A stretch of 32,127 nucleotides of DNA from a virus. The DNA is taken from the IMG/VR virus record IMGVR_UViG_3300030389_001143, positions 1 through 32,127 of that record. One strand, 5' to 3'. Shown piece after piece: positions 13,459 through 21,609 of the stretch. The stretch's first letter is position 1; every line of letters begins with the position of its first letter. The notes below the pieces were generated by a model. The model was given only the letters and a program-made list of their open reading frames with translations, had not been told where the DNA came from and did not search any database. Both the position numbers and the translations under genes were made by a program.

Positions 13459-13686
13459 ATGAGTAAAGATATGAGCAAGACAGATAAATTTAAAAAATAT
13501 GCTAATTTAAGATTAAAAACTACGTTACTTTCTTTGCATAGATTGGGTAACTTATATAATAAAAAGAGCTTTGAATATTCTGAAGAAGATATGGAAAAAA
13601 TTATTCATATCTTAGATGACGCAGTTCAAACATGCAAAAAGAAATTAAAATCACAAATTAAATATGACAAGGATTTCTTTGAATAA
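13459..13686 (+). CDS. Small conserved-looking marine phage protein, unknown function
   Basis: This 75-residue helical protein has 'KYANLRLKTTLLSLHRLGNLYNKKSFEYSEEDMEKIIHILDDAV'. The 'lgNL.Nk..f.Ys..D..kI' pattern resembles small proteins I associate with marine phages and other viral contigs, without a known function. GGAG lies 6 bases before the ATG. It is the last clear gene of the rightward unit before the convergent lysis cluster. Confidence 0.7.
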   Translation: MSKDMSKTDKFKKYANLRLKTTLLSLHRLGNLYNKKSFEYSEEDMEKIIHILDDAVQTCKKKLKSQIKYDKDFFE

Positions 13687-13749
13687 ATGACACAATTATT
13701 ATTATTAATATGTTTGATTTATTTATTTGCTTTTGCAGTTAGCAGATAA
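13687..13749 (+). CDS. Possible 20-residue hydrophobic peptide
   Basis: ATG follows the preceding TAA directly (TAAATG), and the frame encodes a 20-residue peptide dominated by Leu, Ile, Phe and Ala, enough for one membrane span. It overlaps the end of the opposing 45-residue gene by 11 bases. No Shine-Dalgarno of its own is seen. It may be translated by coupling or not at all. Confidence 0.25.
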   Translation: MTQLLLLICLIYLFAFAVSR

Positions 13750-13876
13750 GAATTATCCAGACAACAGATATAGCAGAACATTTTATAACAAACCATAATC
13801 CGCTTGGTATGTTATAAGAAATATCTTCTATTACATCTTTGATCTTTTCGTACCCATGCTTAATTTTATCTAGCAT
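13739..13876 (-). CDS. 45-residue single-span membrane protein of the lysis cluster
   Basis: The ATG (13874-13876) overlaps the holin stop (TAATG), and the frame runs to TAA at 13739-13741. The N-terminal half is charged ('MLDKIKHGYEKIKDVIEDI') and the C-terminal half is one hydrophobic span ('LWFVIKCSAISVVWIILIC'). Coupling to the holin gene and the membrane topology suggest an antiholin or small lysis accessory protein. It is the last gene of the leftward late unit. Confidence 0.62.
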   Translation of the reverse strand: MLDKIKHGYEKIKDVIEDISYNIPSGLWFVIKCSAISVVWIILIC

Positions 13877-14292
13877 TATTTTTTCCCCTTCATAAATTTA
13901 GAGATACCACCAACACCTTTCAATCCTAATCCAGCACATACAGTTATATAAATGAGATTAATATACCAATCTGGAAGTGTTCCTAAAATATCAAAACCTA
14001 ATCTCACAAATGGCTGTAGGCTTGGAAAGAAAATTAGTATGCAAGGTGTCAAAACAACTATAGTTATGAATTCATCTTTCCAACTACCAGCTAATGATTC
14101 AACAGCCTTATTCTCCCATTGTGCAGTTAGTTTGTCTGCTTCCATCTTGCCTTCCGCAACTGCTTTAGCAACAGAAGTCTTGGCTTCAATTTCAGCTTTT
14201 TTTAAATTAGATTTGGCTTGTGATTCTTTGCTTTTATTTTCAAGATAACCGCCAACCGCTTTGGTTAAACCAGAAACAATCATTCCTATCAT
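13876..14292 (-). CDS. Holin of the three-membrane-segment, gene-transfer-agent type
   Basis: This 138-residue protein has an N-terminal amphipathic/hydrophobic start, then a charged helix ('NKSKESQAKSNLKKAEIEAKTSVAKAVAEGKMEADKL'). After 'SWKDEFITIVVLTPCILIFF' there are further hydrophobic spans to 'YITVCAGLGLKGVGGI' and a lysine-rich tail. This matches the family of holins described from gene transfer agents. It would open the inner membrane at the end of infection, letting out the M15 endolysin. It lies with two other small membrane proteins. Confidence 0.78.
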   Translation of the reverse strand: MIGMIVSGLTKAVGGYLENKSKESQAKSNLKKAEIEAKTSVAKAVAEGKMEADKLTAQWENKAVESLAGSWKDEFITIVVLTPCILIFFPSLQPFVRLGFDILGTLPDWYINLIYITVCAGLGLKGVGGISKFMKGKK

Positions 14293-14297
14293 TTTAT

Positions 14298-14495
14298 TTA
14301 ATCTCCATATTTAAAAAAACCAAGTATAACTGTTATTATTGATCCAACAAATACAAGTGCTTTGACTGCACCCTTTCCCATATTGACTGTCGCTTTTAAA
14401 TCAGATATTTCTTTTGCATTTTTTTCAACTGACTTTTGTACTTGGTCAAGTTTTTCTTCCAACCTTAACAAACATTCTTTTTCAGATGATGTCAT
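14298..14495 (-). CDS. XhlA-like small protein with coiled coil and C-terminal membrane span
   Basis: This 65-residue protein has a heptad-like N-terminal coiled coil ('CLLRLEEKLDQVQKSVEKNAKEISDLKATV') followed by one span ('ALVFVGSIITVILGFF') and a short charged end. This is the layout of haemolysin XhlA-type proteins that assist holins. Its position directly upstream of the holin supports a lysis role. Confidence 0.68.
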   Translation of the reverse strand: MTSSEKECLLRLEEKLDQVQKSVEKNAKEISDLKATVNMGKGAVKALVFVGSIITVILGFFKYGD

Positions 14496-14496
14496 A

Positions 14497-14823
14497 TTAG
14501 TTACCTAGTGATAGTGGATTTGCGTTCATTGATTCAGTTACAGTCTTAAATGATTTATCAACATGCTCAACAATCTTATCTATATCTGCGTCTATCTTAT
14601 CTATAGATGTTTTGTTGTTAGTTGCATTTATTTCTACAGCAGTAATTCTCTCAACTATCGCTGAATTATCAGAGCTTGGAATACTTGCAACATTATCTTC
14701 TAAACTGCTCAATCTTGACGACAGGTCTGCTAAGTACCATATTCCCCCAGCAATCGGACTGGCAAAAATCAGCACTCCACTTAATATTAGCTTGGGTGTA
14801 ATCGCTATTGAATCCTTCTCCAT
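14497..14823 (-). CDS. Membrane-anchored coiled-coil protein of the lysis cluster
   Basis: Two adjacent ATGs exist (14826 and 14823). GGAG lies 4 and 7 bases upstream respectively, so I use 14823, giving 108 residues. One span near the N-terminus ('LILSGVLIFASPIAGGIWYLADL') is followed by a long polar, helix-forming tail, the shape of a spanin or holin accessory. It overlaps the 3' end of the upstream secreted-protein gene by about 130 bases in another frame. A precise role cannot be assigned. Confidence 0.62.
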   Translation of the reverse strand: MEKDSIAITPKLILSGVLIFASPIAGGIWYLADLSSRLSSLEDNVASIPSSDNSAIVERITAVEINATNNKTSIDKIDADIDKIVEHVDKSFKTVTESMNANPLSLGN

Positions 14824-16306
14824 CATAAAACTCCATTTGTGTTTGTGTTAAGTCTATCGTATCTTTGTAAGTGTTCGCAAAGTATTCCTTATTAAATGAT
14901 ATTATGGTAGGTAAATCAAGTTCTTGAATAACTATATCAGACTTAATTTCTGGGGTAGTCTTAGTAGCAGAACTTTTTTTATCGCCCTTATTTTGCGATT
15001 CAGAGCCTTCTTTTTTCTCTGATTTTGCTGTTTTTGTTGTTTTAACAGTTTTTTCTTGCTTTTTAACAATTTCTGTTTTTACTTCTTTTTTGGTTGATTC
15101 TTCTTTTTGATCTGATTCTTTTTCGGCTGTTGTGTCGTCTGATAAGTCGCTTTCTTCATTTTCTCCAGCAATTTCATCATTCTCTGCTGGTGCTTCCTCT
15201 TGCTGTTCATTTTCATTCTCCTTTAAATCTTCTTCCATATTTATTTCTTCTATTTCTGCTGGAACTTCCTCTCTAATTTCTTGCAAAGTTTCTGGCTCTG
15301 GATCACTCATTGATTCAATTTCAATATCAACATCTATGTCTGGCAATTCACTCTCTGGTATACCTGTTTCTACAGGGACTTCTGCTCCAGTATCTACAAG
15401 TGTTGGCATTTCGTTATTTATTCCAATGTCAGATATTTCAGAAATCATTTCATCTGATCTAATATCTGAAATAACAGATATTGATGAAGATAGACTTGCT
15501 ATCTGCATATCCTCTGGTGGGTTTATATCAATCACACCTGTAGAAATCGTATTTGCTATAGATGTTGCGTCTAATGATCCAATTTGTACAGTTTCTACTA
15601 TTTCTGGCTCTAAGACTTGCTCAATAATGCTGTCAGACGCATTTATTTGCGTTATTTCGGCTTCTTCTATGGTTTCTGCTACTACCACATCTGTTAAGGT
15701 TAAAACAAGGCTTAAATTGTCTATAATTGTCCCAAATTTGCCAGACCAATCCCCTGTATCTGCACCAGCAACATTATAACTTAGTGATGTTATAGAAGTG
15801 TCAAATTCTTTGTCTAGATTGATTTCATATTCAGTTGTGATTACTCCGTCATTATAATCGCTTGTATAATTGTAAGATAATACTTCTGTTTGCGATCCAT
15901 CTGTAAATGTAATGGTTGCATTAACAGGATCAAGATTGTTGGCTGTGCCTGTTTTGGTACACCAGCTAGAGCCTTCATTATTGCACCCATAAGAAGTTAT
16001 TGATCCTTCTATTTTTACCACATTTTTAGATTCATCTGATAGATTGCTTAGATCAATAGATTGAGAAACAGAGCCACCACTTGCACCACTAAATCGGACA
16101 GTTTTATTTAAATCGCTTCCAGAATAATGATTGCCGTCATATGTAGCTGTGCCATCTAAAATCCAGCCATTCGTGTTGCCATCAAATGTTCCGTTACTTA
16201 GGATATTTGTGGTTTCTGTTTCCGTTGCTCTGACTGTTTGGCTGACTAAAATTATTAATAGTATAATTTTCACCAAGATAGTCTGGATATTTAAGTATTT
16301 TTCCAT
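14693..16306 (-). CDS. Large exported acidic protein with carbohydrate-binding-like N-terminal domain
   Basis: From the ATG at 16306 (537 residues; in-frame ATGs also at 16309 and 16324) a signal peptide is clear: 'MEKYLNIQTILVKIILLIIL', then 'VSQTVRA' before TETE. A beta-rich region follows (about 25-200) that begins 'NILSNGTFDGNTNGWILDGTATY', similar to carbohydrate-binding jelly-roll modules. A long acidic Glu/Ser then Lys/Thr-rich low-complexity section covers about 300-460. The C-terminus has 'FCQSDCWGN'. It overlaps both neighbours by more than 110 bases. An exported phage protein of this size near the lysis genes could act at the cell surface; this is inference. Confidence 0.72.
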   Translation of the reverse strand: MEKYLNIQTILVKIILLIILVSQTVRATETETTNILSNGTFDGNTNGWILDGTATYDGNHYSGSDLNKTVRFSGASGGSVSQSIDLSNLSDESKNVVKIEGSITSYGCNNEGSSWCTKTGTANNLDPVNATITFTDGSQTEVLSYNYTSDYNDGVITTEYEINLDKEFDTSITSLSYNVAGADTGDWSGKFGTIIDNLSLVLTLTDVVVAETIEEAEITQINASDSIIEQVLEPEIVETVQIGSLDATSIANTISTGVIDINPPEDMQIASLSSSISVISDIRSDEMISEISDIGINNEMPTLVDTGAEVPVETGIPESELPDIDVDIEIESMSDPEPETLQEIREEVPAEIEEINMEEDLKENENEQQEEAPAENDEIAGENEESDLSDDTTAEKESDQKEESTKKEVKTEIVKKQEKTVKTTKTAKSEKKEGSESQNKGDKKSSATKTTPEIKSDIVIQELDLPTIISFNKEYFANTYKDTIDLTQTQMEFYDGEGFNSDYTQANIKWSADFCQSDCWGNMVLSRPVVKIEQFRR

Positions 16307-16742
16307 CATCTGATATGTACCCATTATCTTTGTAATATTTTATTGCGTCTTTGCCTATAAGTGCTTTTTCTCCGTCAAATATACTGCAAGGTGTGGAAGA
16401 ATGAAGCATAGCAGACCACACTTCTTTTGAACCAGCACAAAGTATTGATATAGAAGCTACTTTAAGACCAGCCTTGCTCAAGCTGTTACTTAATTGTCTG
16501 CGTTCACAGTTCCAATCTGTAAAAGTCGTTCCAGAAGAAATACCAACAACAGATGTGCTTACTGAACCCACTACAGGGAATGAGCAGATTTGTTGAGAAT
16601 AGCTTTGCACACTTGGAGCTATAGCAGATGGTGGCGGTTGATTTTTATAATTAACTGTACTGTCTGCTCCATAAGCTCTCAAAGAAGCCCATATCAAAAC
16701 AGCTATCATTACAATCAAAAATATTATAAAACTTCTTCGCAT
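16194..16742 (-). CDS. Exported protein of unknown function
   Basis: This 182-residue protein has a signal peptide ('MRRSFIIFLIVMIAVLIWA', then 'SLRAYGADS'). The mature region has a Gly/Ser/Val-rich segment ('FPVVGSVSTSVVGISSGTTFTDWNCERRQLSNSLSKAGLKVASISILCAG') with paired cysteines. I associate this block with proteins of marine phages near tail/lysis genes, without a known function. The C-terminal 44 codons overlap the next gene's signal peptide in another frame. Confidence 0.72.
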   Translation of the reverse strand: MRRSFIIFLIVMIAVLIWASLRAYGADSTVNYKNQPPPSAIAPSVQSYSQQICSFPVVGSVSTSVVGISSGTTFTDWNCERRQLSNSLSKAGLKVASISILCAGSKEVWSAMLHSSTPCSIFDGEKALIGKDAIKYYKDNGYISDDGKILKYPDYLGENYTINNFSQPNSQSNGNRNHKYPK

Positions 16743-17356
16743 GAGAAAGATACCCCATATAAGCTGATATGATTAGCAGACCAAGTTAGCTCATTGTTTG
16801 TCATTCTCATAACACATTTGGGACTTGCATATGTTACTGTTGCATTGTTTGCTAGTGTTGCAGATAGAGGTGGCTCAATAGTTAGTGTTGCGTTTCCGCT
16901 TCCATCACTTGCCACATCTGCAATTATCATATGAAGTTTGCTGGTTGCTCCAGAATTAAACTGCACATAATCACCTTTCTTAAATAATTGAGATTCAGAA
17001 GTATCTGCACCATCTATCGTTACATCAAATGCACCTACAGCATGGTCAGCACTAACAGCGATCGTATTTGATATTGTGCCTTGTACTCCTAATGCTATTG
17101 CGTCTGGATCACCCATCAAGAATGTTCCAAATCTACCATGTAACTGCATAAAAAAAGACTGCCATTCACTTGCTTGGCTTCTATTCATGGGTGGTAAAGT
17201 TACTGTGCTATACCATTTCGCACCTGTAAACTCATGCACTTGCGTTGAATAGGTAAATGGGCTTTGGCTTTGTGCCACAGCTTTAGCAATACCCCATTCA
17301 CTTCTTACAAAGTTTGGTGTATTAGGCATTGTTAATGGATAAGTAGGCTGTCCCAT
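16724..17356 (-). CDS. Distal tail protein downstream of the tape measure
   Basis: This 210-residue protein begins 'MGQPTYPLTMPNTPNFVRSEW' and contains 'WYSTVTLPPMNRSQASEWQSFF' and 'LHGRFGTFLMGDP', a recurring block in alphaproteobacterial phage tail proteins. The remainder is beta-rich. It starts one base before the tape-measure stop region ends, in the position where siphophages encode the distal tail or baseplate protein, so that role is the best guess. It overlaps the exported-protein gene by 19 bases. Confidence 0.72.
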   Translation of the reverse strand: MGQPTYPLTMPNTPNFVRSEWGIAKAVAQSQSPFTYSTQVHEFTGAKWYSTVTLPPMNRSQASEWQSFFMQLHGRFGTFLMGDPDAIALGVQGTISNTIAVSADHAVGAFDVTIDGADTSESQLFKKGDYVQFNSGATSKLHMIIADVASDGSGNATLTIEPPLSATLANNATVTYASPKCVMRMTNNELTWSANHISLYGVSFSCEEVL

Positions 17357-19213
17357 TTATGCTCCAAAGTCTTTAGCAAAAGTTCCACCACGCAATCTGG
17401 CTTCTCTTACTGCTGATAATGTATTTTCTTTGATCGCTGGTAGTAAGTTTAAAACTTCTGCTCGTACAGTTTGACTTACACCTGTAGCAAAGTTTAGGTT
17501 TTGCTCTATGGTAATGCCACCACCTAATTGGTTATTTGGCACTATTGTACCAGCAGATTTTGGTACAAACATTTCAGCACCTCTCTCTCCAACCATATAA
17601 GGCATATTTGGATTTACATTCCCACCCATAGCTCTACCACCAAAACTAAATATTGATCCAACACCAGCTAAAATGTTTTGAAACATACTGCCACCACCTA
17701 AAGAAGAAGCAGTCATTGTTTCTTTAATTCTTTTTAAAATTGGCTCAATGACAGCCAACTGAAATATTAAAGCAACAACTTGCTGTAAAACACTTTGAAA
17801 AATATCAACCATGCTGTCTTTAAAATCTTTACCACTTACAACAGCCTCACCAAATGCAGTTGATATATTTTTACCAATATCTTCAAAAACTTGATTGACT
17901 TTCTCAAGTTGTTCCATTTCTAAATCAAATGCTTCTCCTCTTTCTTGTGCATCTCTGTCCATTTGAATTTTTTTGATTTGAGCTTGAAGTTTAAATTTCT
18001 CTTTTAACTTTTCAAGTTCTTCTGCTCTAGCTTGATTTTGTTTTTTAATATTTTCTATAGCTAGTTTTGCGTCATCATTAAATTTTTTCCTAGCTTCTTT
18101 TACTCTATTAAATTCTTTGTTCTGGGCTTCTAGGCTTTCTTTAAGTTTGTCGTTAGCTCCAACAAATTCTAAGACTTCTTTTGTTAATTGATGTATTGCA
18201 ATACCACCTAAAGCAATTCCTGTCATTATCATAAACAATGGATTTGCCAACATTATAGTAGTAAGTGTGGTTATACTAGCACCTAATCTAGCAATAGCAT
18301 TTATAACAGCTATACCAGCCAAAGCTGTAAAAAAGTCTTTGATACCTTGAATATTATCTACAAGAAATCTTGTAAATTTTGCCAATGTTTCGCCTAATGT
18401 TCTGCCGATTTCCTTAATTCTTTCTTGGTTGTCATCTAAAAAAGCATTTAAATCGCCAAATTGCATTTTAAGTTCTTCAAAAAAAGATTCACTTACTGCG
18501 ATTTGGAATTGCATAAATTTATCTTTTATCATTGAAATTGTACCAGTTAAAGTGTTGGCAAGTTCATCTGTTACATTTCCAAATGTGCCACCTCTACCAA
18601 ATACCCTTTCAAATGCTTCCCTAGTTTCTTCGGCTGATACTGTTGCTCCAGCAGAGAATCCAAGTAAATCTCTTACTCCTCTTTCTCTAAATACATCTGC
18701 ACTAGCAATTCCACCAGAAAATGATCTTTGTATTTGTTCTGCTGTTTGTTGAAAATCAAGACCTGTTACAGAAGCTACGTTACCAGTTATCTCCAAAACT
18801 TTAGCCAATTCATCTGCGTCATTAGCCACAACAGCTAAGTTTCCAGAAGCCTGTTGTATTTCGCCAAGTGTGAATGGCACTTTACCAGCAAAAGATAACA
18901 TAGCTTCAAAAGCCCTTTCGCCTTCTTCTGCTGTGCCAAAAAGTGCTTTTAATCGTATTTGTAGATTTTCAATTTGGATTCCTGTATCTATAACACCTTT
19001 TACAAATACAGCTCCAAAAGCAACACCCAGAACCGCACCTACTTTTGTTGCTGTTGCTGTTACTTTTGCAAGACTTTTAGAAAGATTGTTAAGACCAGCA
19101 CTCATTTTTTTAGATGAATTGCCAACAACTTTATTGGCTTGATTCATCTTTTTTTTCAAGTCAGATAAATCTGCTTCAATCTTGACTACCAGTTTGTCTA
19201 GTTCAGTTGCCAT
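17357..19213 (-). CDS. Tail tape measure protein
   Basis: This 618-residue protein is mainly helical. Long heptad-rich parts lie at 1-60 and about 390-460, there are several hydrophobic segments in the middle ('FTALAGIAVINAIARLGASITTLTTIMLANPLFMIMTGIALGGIAI'), and a Gly/Met-rich C-terminus has 'GRAMGGNVNPNMPYMVGERGAEMFVPKSAG'. The last segment is a strong tape-measure family marker. Family members set tail length, and 618 residues would suggest a tail of the order of 90 nm. It begins 4 bases after the end of the frameshifted chaperone product. Confidence 0.92.
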   Translation of the reverse strand: MATELDKLVVKIEADLSDLKKKMNQANKVVGNSSKKMSAGLNNLSKSLAKVTATATKVGAVLGVAFGAVFVKGVIDTGIQIENLQIRLKALFGTAEEGERAFEAMLSFAGKVPFTLGEIQQASGNLAVVANDADELAKVLEITGNVASVTGLDFQQTAEQIQRSFSGGIASADVFRERGVRDLLGFSAGATVSAEETREAFERVFGRGGTFGNVTDELANTLTGTISMIKDKFMQFQIAVSESFFEELKMQFGDLNAFLDDNQERIKEIGRTLGETLAKFTRFLVDNIQGIKDFFTALAGIAVINAIARLGASITTLTTIMLANPLFMIMTGIALGGIAIHQLTKEVLEFVGANDKLKESLEAQNKEFNRVKEARKKFNDDAKLAIENIKKQNQARAEELEKLKEKFKLQAQIKKIQMDRDAQERGEAFDLEMEQLEKVNQVFEDIGKNISTAFGEAVVSGKDFKDSMVDIFQSVLQQVVALIFQLAVIEPILKRIKETMTASSLGGGSMFQNILAGVGSIFSFGGRAMGGNVNPNMPYMVGERGAEMFVPKSAGTIVPNNQLGGGITIEQNLNFATGVSQTVRAEVLNLLPAIKENTLSAVREARLRGGTFAKDFGA

Positions 19214-19216
19214 TAC

Positions 19217-19448
19217 CTACCTGTCAGGATATAACTCCATTAGTTCGTTTAACTCATCTTTGCCCATTGGTTTATCTTTATTGCCACCATTGAACTCACT
19301 AAATCCTTTTATCGCTAGAGTTATTTCGGTAATGCTCATATCCCAAAATACTGCTGGATTAATACCGATCATACCAATACAAACTTCAATCCATCTTTGG
19401 TATGGCAGTTCAGCTTCTTCGTCTATTCTTCTACTGGACTTTTTTTTT
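19217..19448 (-). CDS. -1 frame extension of the tail assembly chaperone (second half of fusion)
   Basis: From the A9 run (19440-19448) the -1 frame stays open to TAG at 19217-19219. It encodes about 76 residues with 'LPYQRWIEVCIGMIGINPAVFWDMSITEITLAIKGF'. That is the signature of the gene-transfer-agent/phage tail assembly chaperone family rcc01693 (Phage_TAC_6-like). It has no start codon or Shine-Dalgarno of its own near the front, so it is made as a fusion with the upstream chaperone, about 185 residues in total. Its stop lies 4 bases before the tape-measure ATG. Confidence 0.83.
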
Positions 19449-19773
19449 CGTCATCTGTATCGTCATCAACATTCAAAGCCAGAGTTACCAACTCACCAGC
19501 TATTTTAATAGCTTCTAACAAGCCAATCTCTGCGATCAATCCTTTAACATCTTTCTCTTGTATATTATTTCCACCAGCTCTAATAGCTAAAGTTACAATA
19601 GATATTATTTCTGACATAGTAATATCTGCCTGTGCCAACTTGTTACCTAGCTTCAAAATACTGCAATTTAATGCTTGTTCTATCCTTATGATCGTATCAA
19701 GGCTCATTCGTGCCTTATATTCGGTATCATTAAACTGAAGTAGCTTTTCCGCTTTTAGCTTGTTTATGCTCAT
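19423..19773 (-). CDS. Tail assembly chaperone (short form, GTA gp10/gp11-like)
   Basis: The zero-frame product has 116 residues: 'LLQFNDTEYKARMSLDTIIRIEQAL' and 'TMSEIISIVTLAIRAGG' match the GTA-type tail tube/chaperone family (DUF3356-like). An acidic end follows. GGAG lies 7 bases before the ATG, and the gene overlaps the upstream one by 44 bases. Its last codons include an A9 slippery run that allows a -1 shift into the extension. Short and long forms together are the classic chaperones that coat the tape measure during tail assembly. Confidence 0.83.
   Translation of the reverse strand: MSINKLKAEKLLQFNDTEYKARMSLDTIIRIEQALNCSILKLGNKLAQADITMSEIISIVTLAIRAGGNNIQEKDVKGLIAEIGLLEAIKIAGELVTLALNVDDDTDDEKKSPVEE
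19440..19448 (-). promoter_or_regulatory. A9 programmed frameshift site in the tail chaperone gene
   Basis: On the minus strand the codons read GAA AAA AAA AGT, a run of nine A. This contains A AAA AAA, a good -1 slippery heptamer. The -1 frame carries the conserved chaperone extension, as in the G/GT arrangement of lambda and many siphophages. The shift is therefore strongly supported by what lies on both sides. Confidence 0.82.
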
Positions 19774-19993
19774 TGTTTTTCTCCGTATTAGTTAAAATAA
19801 CAATTACTTCATCTCTATCACCAAGATTCTTAGCAAAGTTGATTGTGTAAGATTTCTTGTCAATTTTGATTACATCTGTATCTTTGAATCCCTTGTAATA
19901 AGGTATTTCAATTTCAACATTGTTCTCTCCAATGTTGACTTGTGCGTCTAATTTCTTAGAGCCTATCTCAATAGCTTTAAGTTCCCAAGACAT
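19730..19993 (-). CDS. Small tail-module protein, unknown function
   Basis: This 87-residue beta-rich protein ('AQVNIGENNVEIEIPYYKGFKDTDVIKIDKKSYTINFAKNLGDRDEVIVIL') has a polar tail and no recognised family. It lies between the tail tube and chaperone genes and overlaps the latter by 44 bases. GGAG precedes the ATG. It could be a tail completion or tube-associated protein, judged only by position. Confidence 0.68.
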   Translation of the reverse strand: MSWELKAIEIGSKKLDAQVNIGENNVEIEIPYYKGFKDTDVIKIDKKSYTINFAKNLGDRDEVIVILTNTEKNNEHKQAKSGKATSV

Positions 19994-20006
19994 AATTATC
20001 TCCTAA

Positions 20007-20420
20007 TTAAACTGTAGCAAATGTGATCGCACCAGCCGATTCAAAAGACATTGAGTAAGTTACTTCTCCATTAAAACTTCCAGCATACTCAATACTTGTT
20101 ACTTGAAATGCACCTGTGAAGGTTGCAAAGTCTGGTACAAGTAATTGAAAATTACTGAATGTTGTTGCAGAAAAAGCTGTTCGTACACTTGCTTCACTTG
20201 CTGAATCAGTAAACACCCCAGAGCCAGATATACTAAAACTTTGAGTTCCTGCGTCTGCTAATAATGTTCTGACTTTTGACGAATCTTTATTTGTAACGTC
20301 TATTGTTTCTGCGTTCATTGTAATAGAAGTATCTCTTAGACCAGCAACAGTTGTGAATGTTTCTGGACTACCAGCATTTCCTATCTTGACAAGTAACGCA
20401 CTTCCCTTTTGTACTGCCAT
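20007..20420 (-). CDS. Major tail tube protein (TP901-1-like)
   Basis: This 137-residue protein matches the phage major tail protein 2 family: 'KGSALLVKIGNAGSPETFTTVAGLRDTSITMNAETIDVTNKDSSKVRTLLADAGTQSFSISGSGVF' and 'VTSIEYAGSFNGEVTYSMSFESAGAITF'. It forms stacked hexamer rings around the tape measure. Its position between the tail terminator and chaperone genes is the usual one. Confidence 0.9.
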   Translation of the reverse strand: MAVQKGSALLVKIGNAGSPETFTTVAGLRDTSITMNAETIDVTNKDSSKVRTLLADAGTQSFSISGSGVFTDSASEASVRTAFSATTFSNFQLLVPDFATFTGAFQVTSIEYAGSFNGEVTYSMSFESAGAITFATV

Positions 20421-20438
20421 AATTTATCTCCATTAAAA

Positions 20439-20846
20439 TTAACTATCATACACAATCACCGATAATGTTAGCACCCCATGTCTAGTAATTCCATCATTTT
20501 CTACAATGGTAACTGTGTTCCTAACTTGACTTACTACCATATTTGCACCAGATACAGAATATGTGGTGTCGTGTAGTAACTCATAAATTCTTTCTAATGC
20601 GTCTGATATTTCTTTTTTTCCTCTGTATGTACTCCAAACATCTATATCCAAAACATATTCATTACCATCTAAAGTTTTTGTTCCTCTGTTAATAGCGGTA
20701 ATATCACCTATTGCAACATATGGATAACTTGTATCTTGTGGCACATTATCAAATATTTTGTTATTACCAACAATACCATCTAAAGTGCTGTCGCCATTTA
20801 AGGTTGAGTATAATATTGTTTGTAAGTCAAATGAATGAAAGCTCAT
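20439..20846 (-). CDS. Tail terminator protein (DUF3168-like)
   Basis: This 135-residue protein has 'LDGIVGNNKIFDNVPQDTSYPYVAIGD' followed by 'LDIDVWSTYRGKKEISDALERIYELLHD', the DUF3168 pattern. Such proteins cap the tail tube and join it to the head. It overlaps the upstream gp10-like gene by 4 bases (ATGA-type coupling). Confidence 0.86.
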   Translation of the reverse strand: MSFHSFDLQTILYSTLNGDSTLDGIVGNNKIFDNVPQDTSYPYVAIGDITAINRGTKTLDGNEYVLDIDVWSTYRGKKEISDALERIYELLHDTTYSVSGANMVVSQVRNTVTIVENDGITRHGVLTLSVIVYDS

Positions 20847-21286
20847 GTTATTTTTAAATCCCCTATAGAAATATCTTTAAACTTTTTTTCAGCAAACTTT
20901 ACTGTATCTTTATATGGTGCTGATCTTTTACTCATAAAAGGTCTGTCAAGCCCTGTTTTATCTTCTAAAAATTTTGCATATTTTTGTTCGGTTATTAATT
21001 GAGCAACAAGTTTTTGAGGTGTTGCTCTTTCAACATAAAGACTTCTGATTAAATTTCCTGTATTTTTTGCTGGTGGATTGCCTTTGATAGAAGCGGTATG
21101 TGTCTTTCCAGATTTTGTAACAACATACACTCTGCCACCTGTTGAAGCTCTCATAGCTTTACTGGTAATATTTTTAAACTGATTTGCCACATTATTAAGA
21201 TATATACTTGATTTTTGCCTATACATATCTACAGCTTTATCAGTCTTTTTTGCTATTTTAGATTTAACTTGTACTTTGATCGCCAT
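20843..21286 (-). CDS. HK97 gp10-like tail completion / neck protein
   Basis: This 147-residue basic protein has a helical start ('KVQVKSKIAKKTDKAVDMYRQKSSIYLNNVANQF') and 'GNPPAKNTGNLIRSLYVER ... YAKFLEDKTGLDRPFMSKR'. This fits the HK97 gp10-like or virion morphogenesis family, which works at the head-tail neck. It overlaps the upstream head-closure gene by one base. Confidence 0.8.
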   Translation of the reverse strand: MAIKVQVKSKIAKKTDKAVDMYRQKSSIYLNNVANQFKNITSKAMRASTGGRVYVVTKSGKTHTASIKGNPPAKNTGNLIRSLYVERATPQKLVAQLITEQKYAKFLEDKTGLDRPFMSKRSAPYKDTVKFAEKKFKDISIGDLKIT

Positions 21287-21609
21287 TATGTTGCCACACC
21301 TTCCTCTGCGTCAATAATCTGATATCTTTCTTTGCCTTCTAATACAGAAGCCACATGCTGAATATTAAATAGTTTTGAGTTGTAGCTGATTCTATGTTTT
21401 GCTGTTAAAGAAGAAATAAATCTGATAGTGAATCGGTAATTTGCTCTGTCTTGTATTTGATCTCCAAAAGAGCTTTCAGTACCAGATAAGTTTTCTACTT
21501 TAGCCCATACTGTATTTGCTGTTGAAAAAGAAGCTGATTGACCACCACCAGAATCAGTAGATGTTCCAAGAGATTGGATAACAATTCGGTTTCTCATTTC
21601 GCCTATCAT
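21286..21609 (-). CDS. Head closure / head-tail joining protein
   Basis: This 107-residue protein has the Phage_H_T_join pattern: 'GEMRNRIVIQSLGTSTDSGGGQSASFSTANTVWAKVENLSGTES' then 'YRFTIRFISSLTAKHRISYNSKLFNIQHV'. Proteins of this family close the portal channel after packaging. ATG overlaps the stop of the connector gene (TAATG). Confidence 0.88.
   Translation of the reverse strand: MIGEMRNRIVIQSLGTSTDSGGGQSASFSTANTVWAKVENLSGTESSFGDQIQDRANYRFTIRFISSLTAKHRISYNSKLFNIQHVASVLEGKERYQIIDAEEGVAT

Noticed and set aside
15132-15779. Long plus-strand open frame (215 codons), Ser/Ile-rich
   Set aside because: It is the antisense shadow of the acidic low-complexity part of the exported-protein gene, with no ribosome binding site and a composition that follows from its Glu/Ser codons.
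18429-18752. Plus-strand frames over the tape measure and tail genes
   Set aside because: They lie opposite strong conserved leftward genes and show no start signals, so they are shadows.
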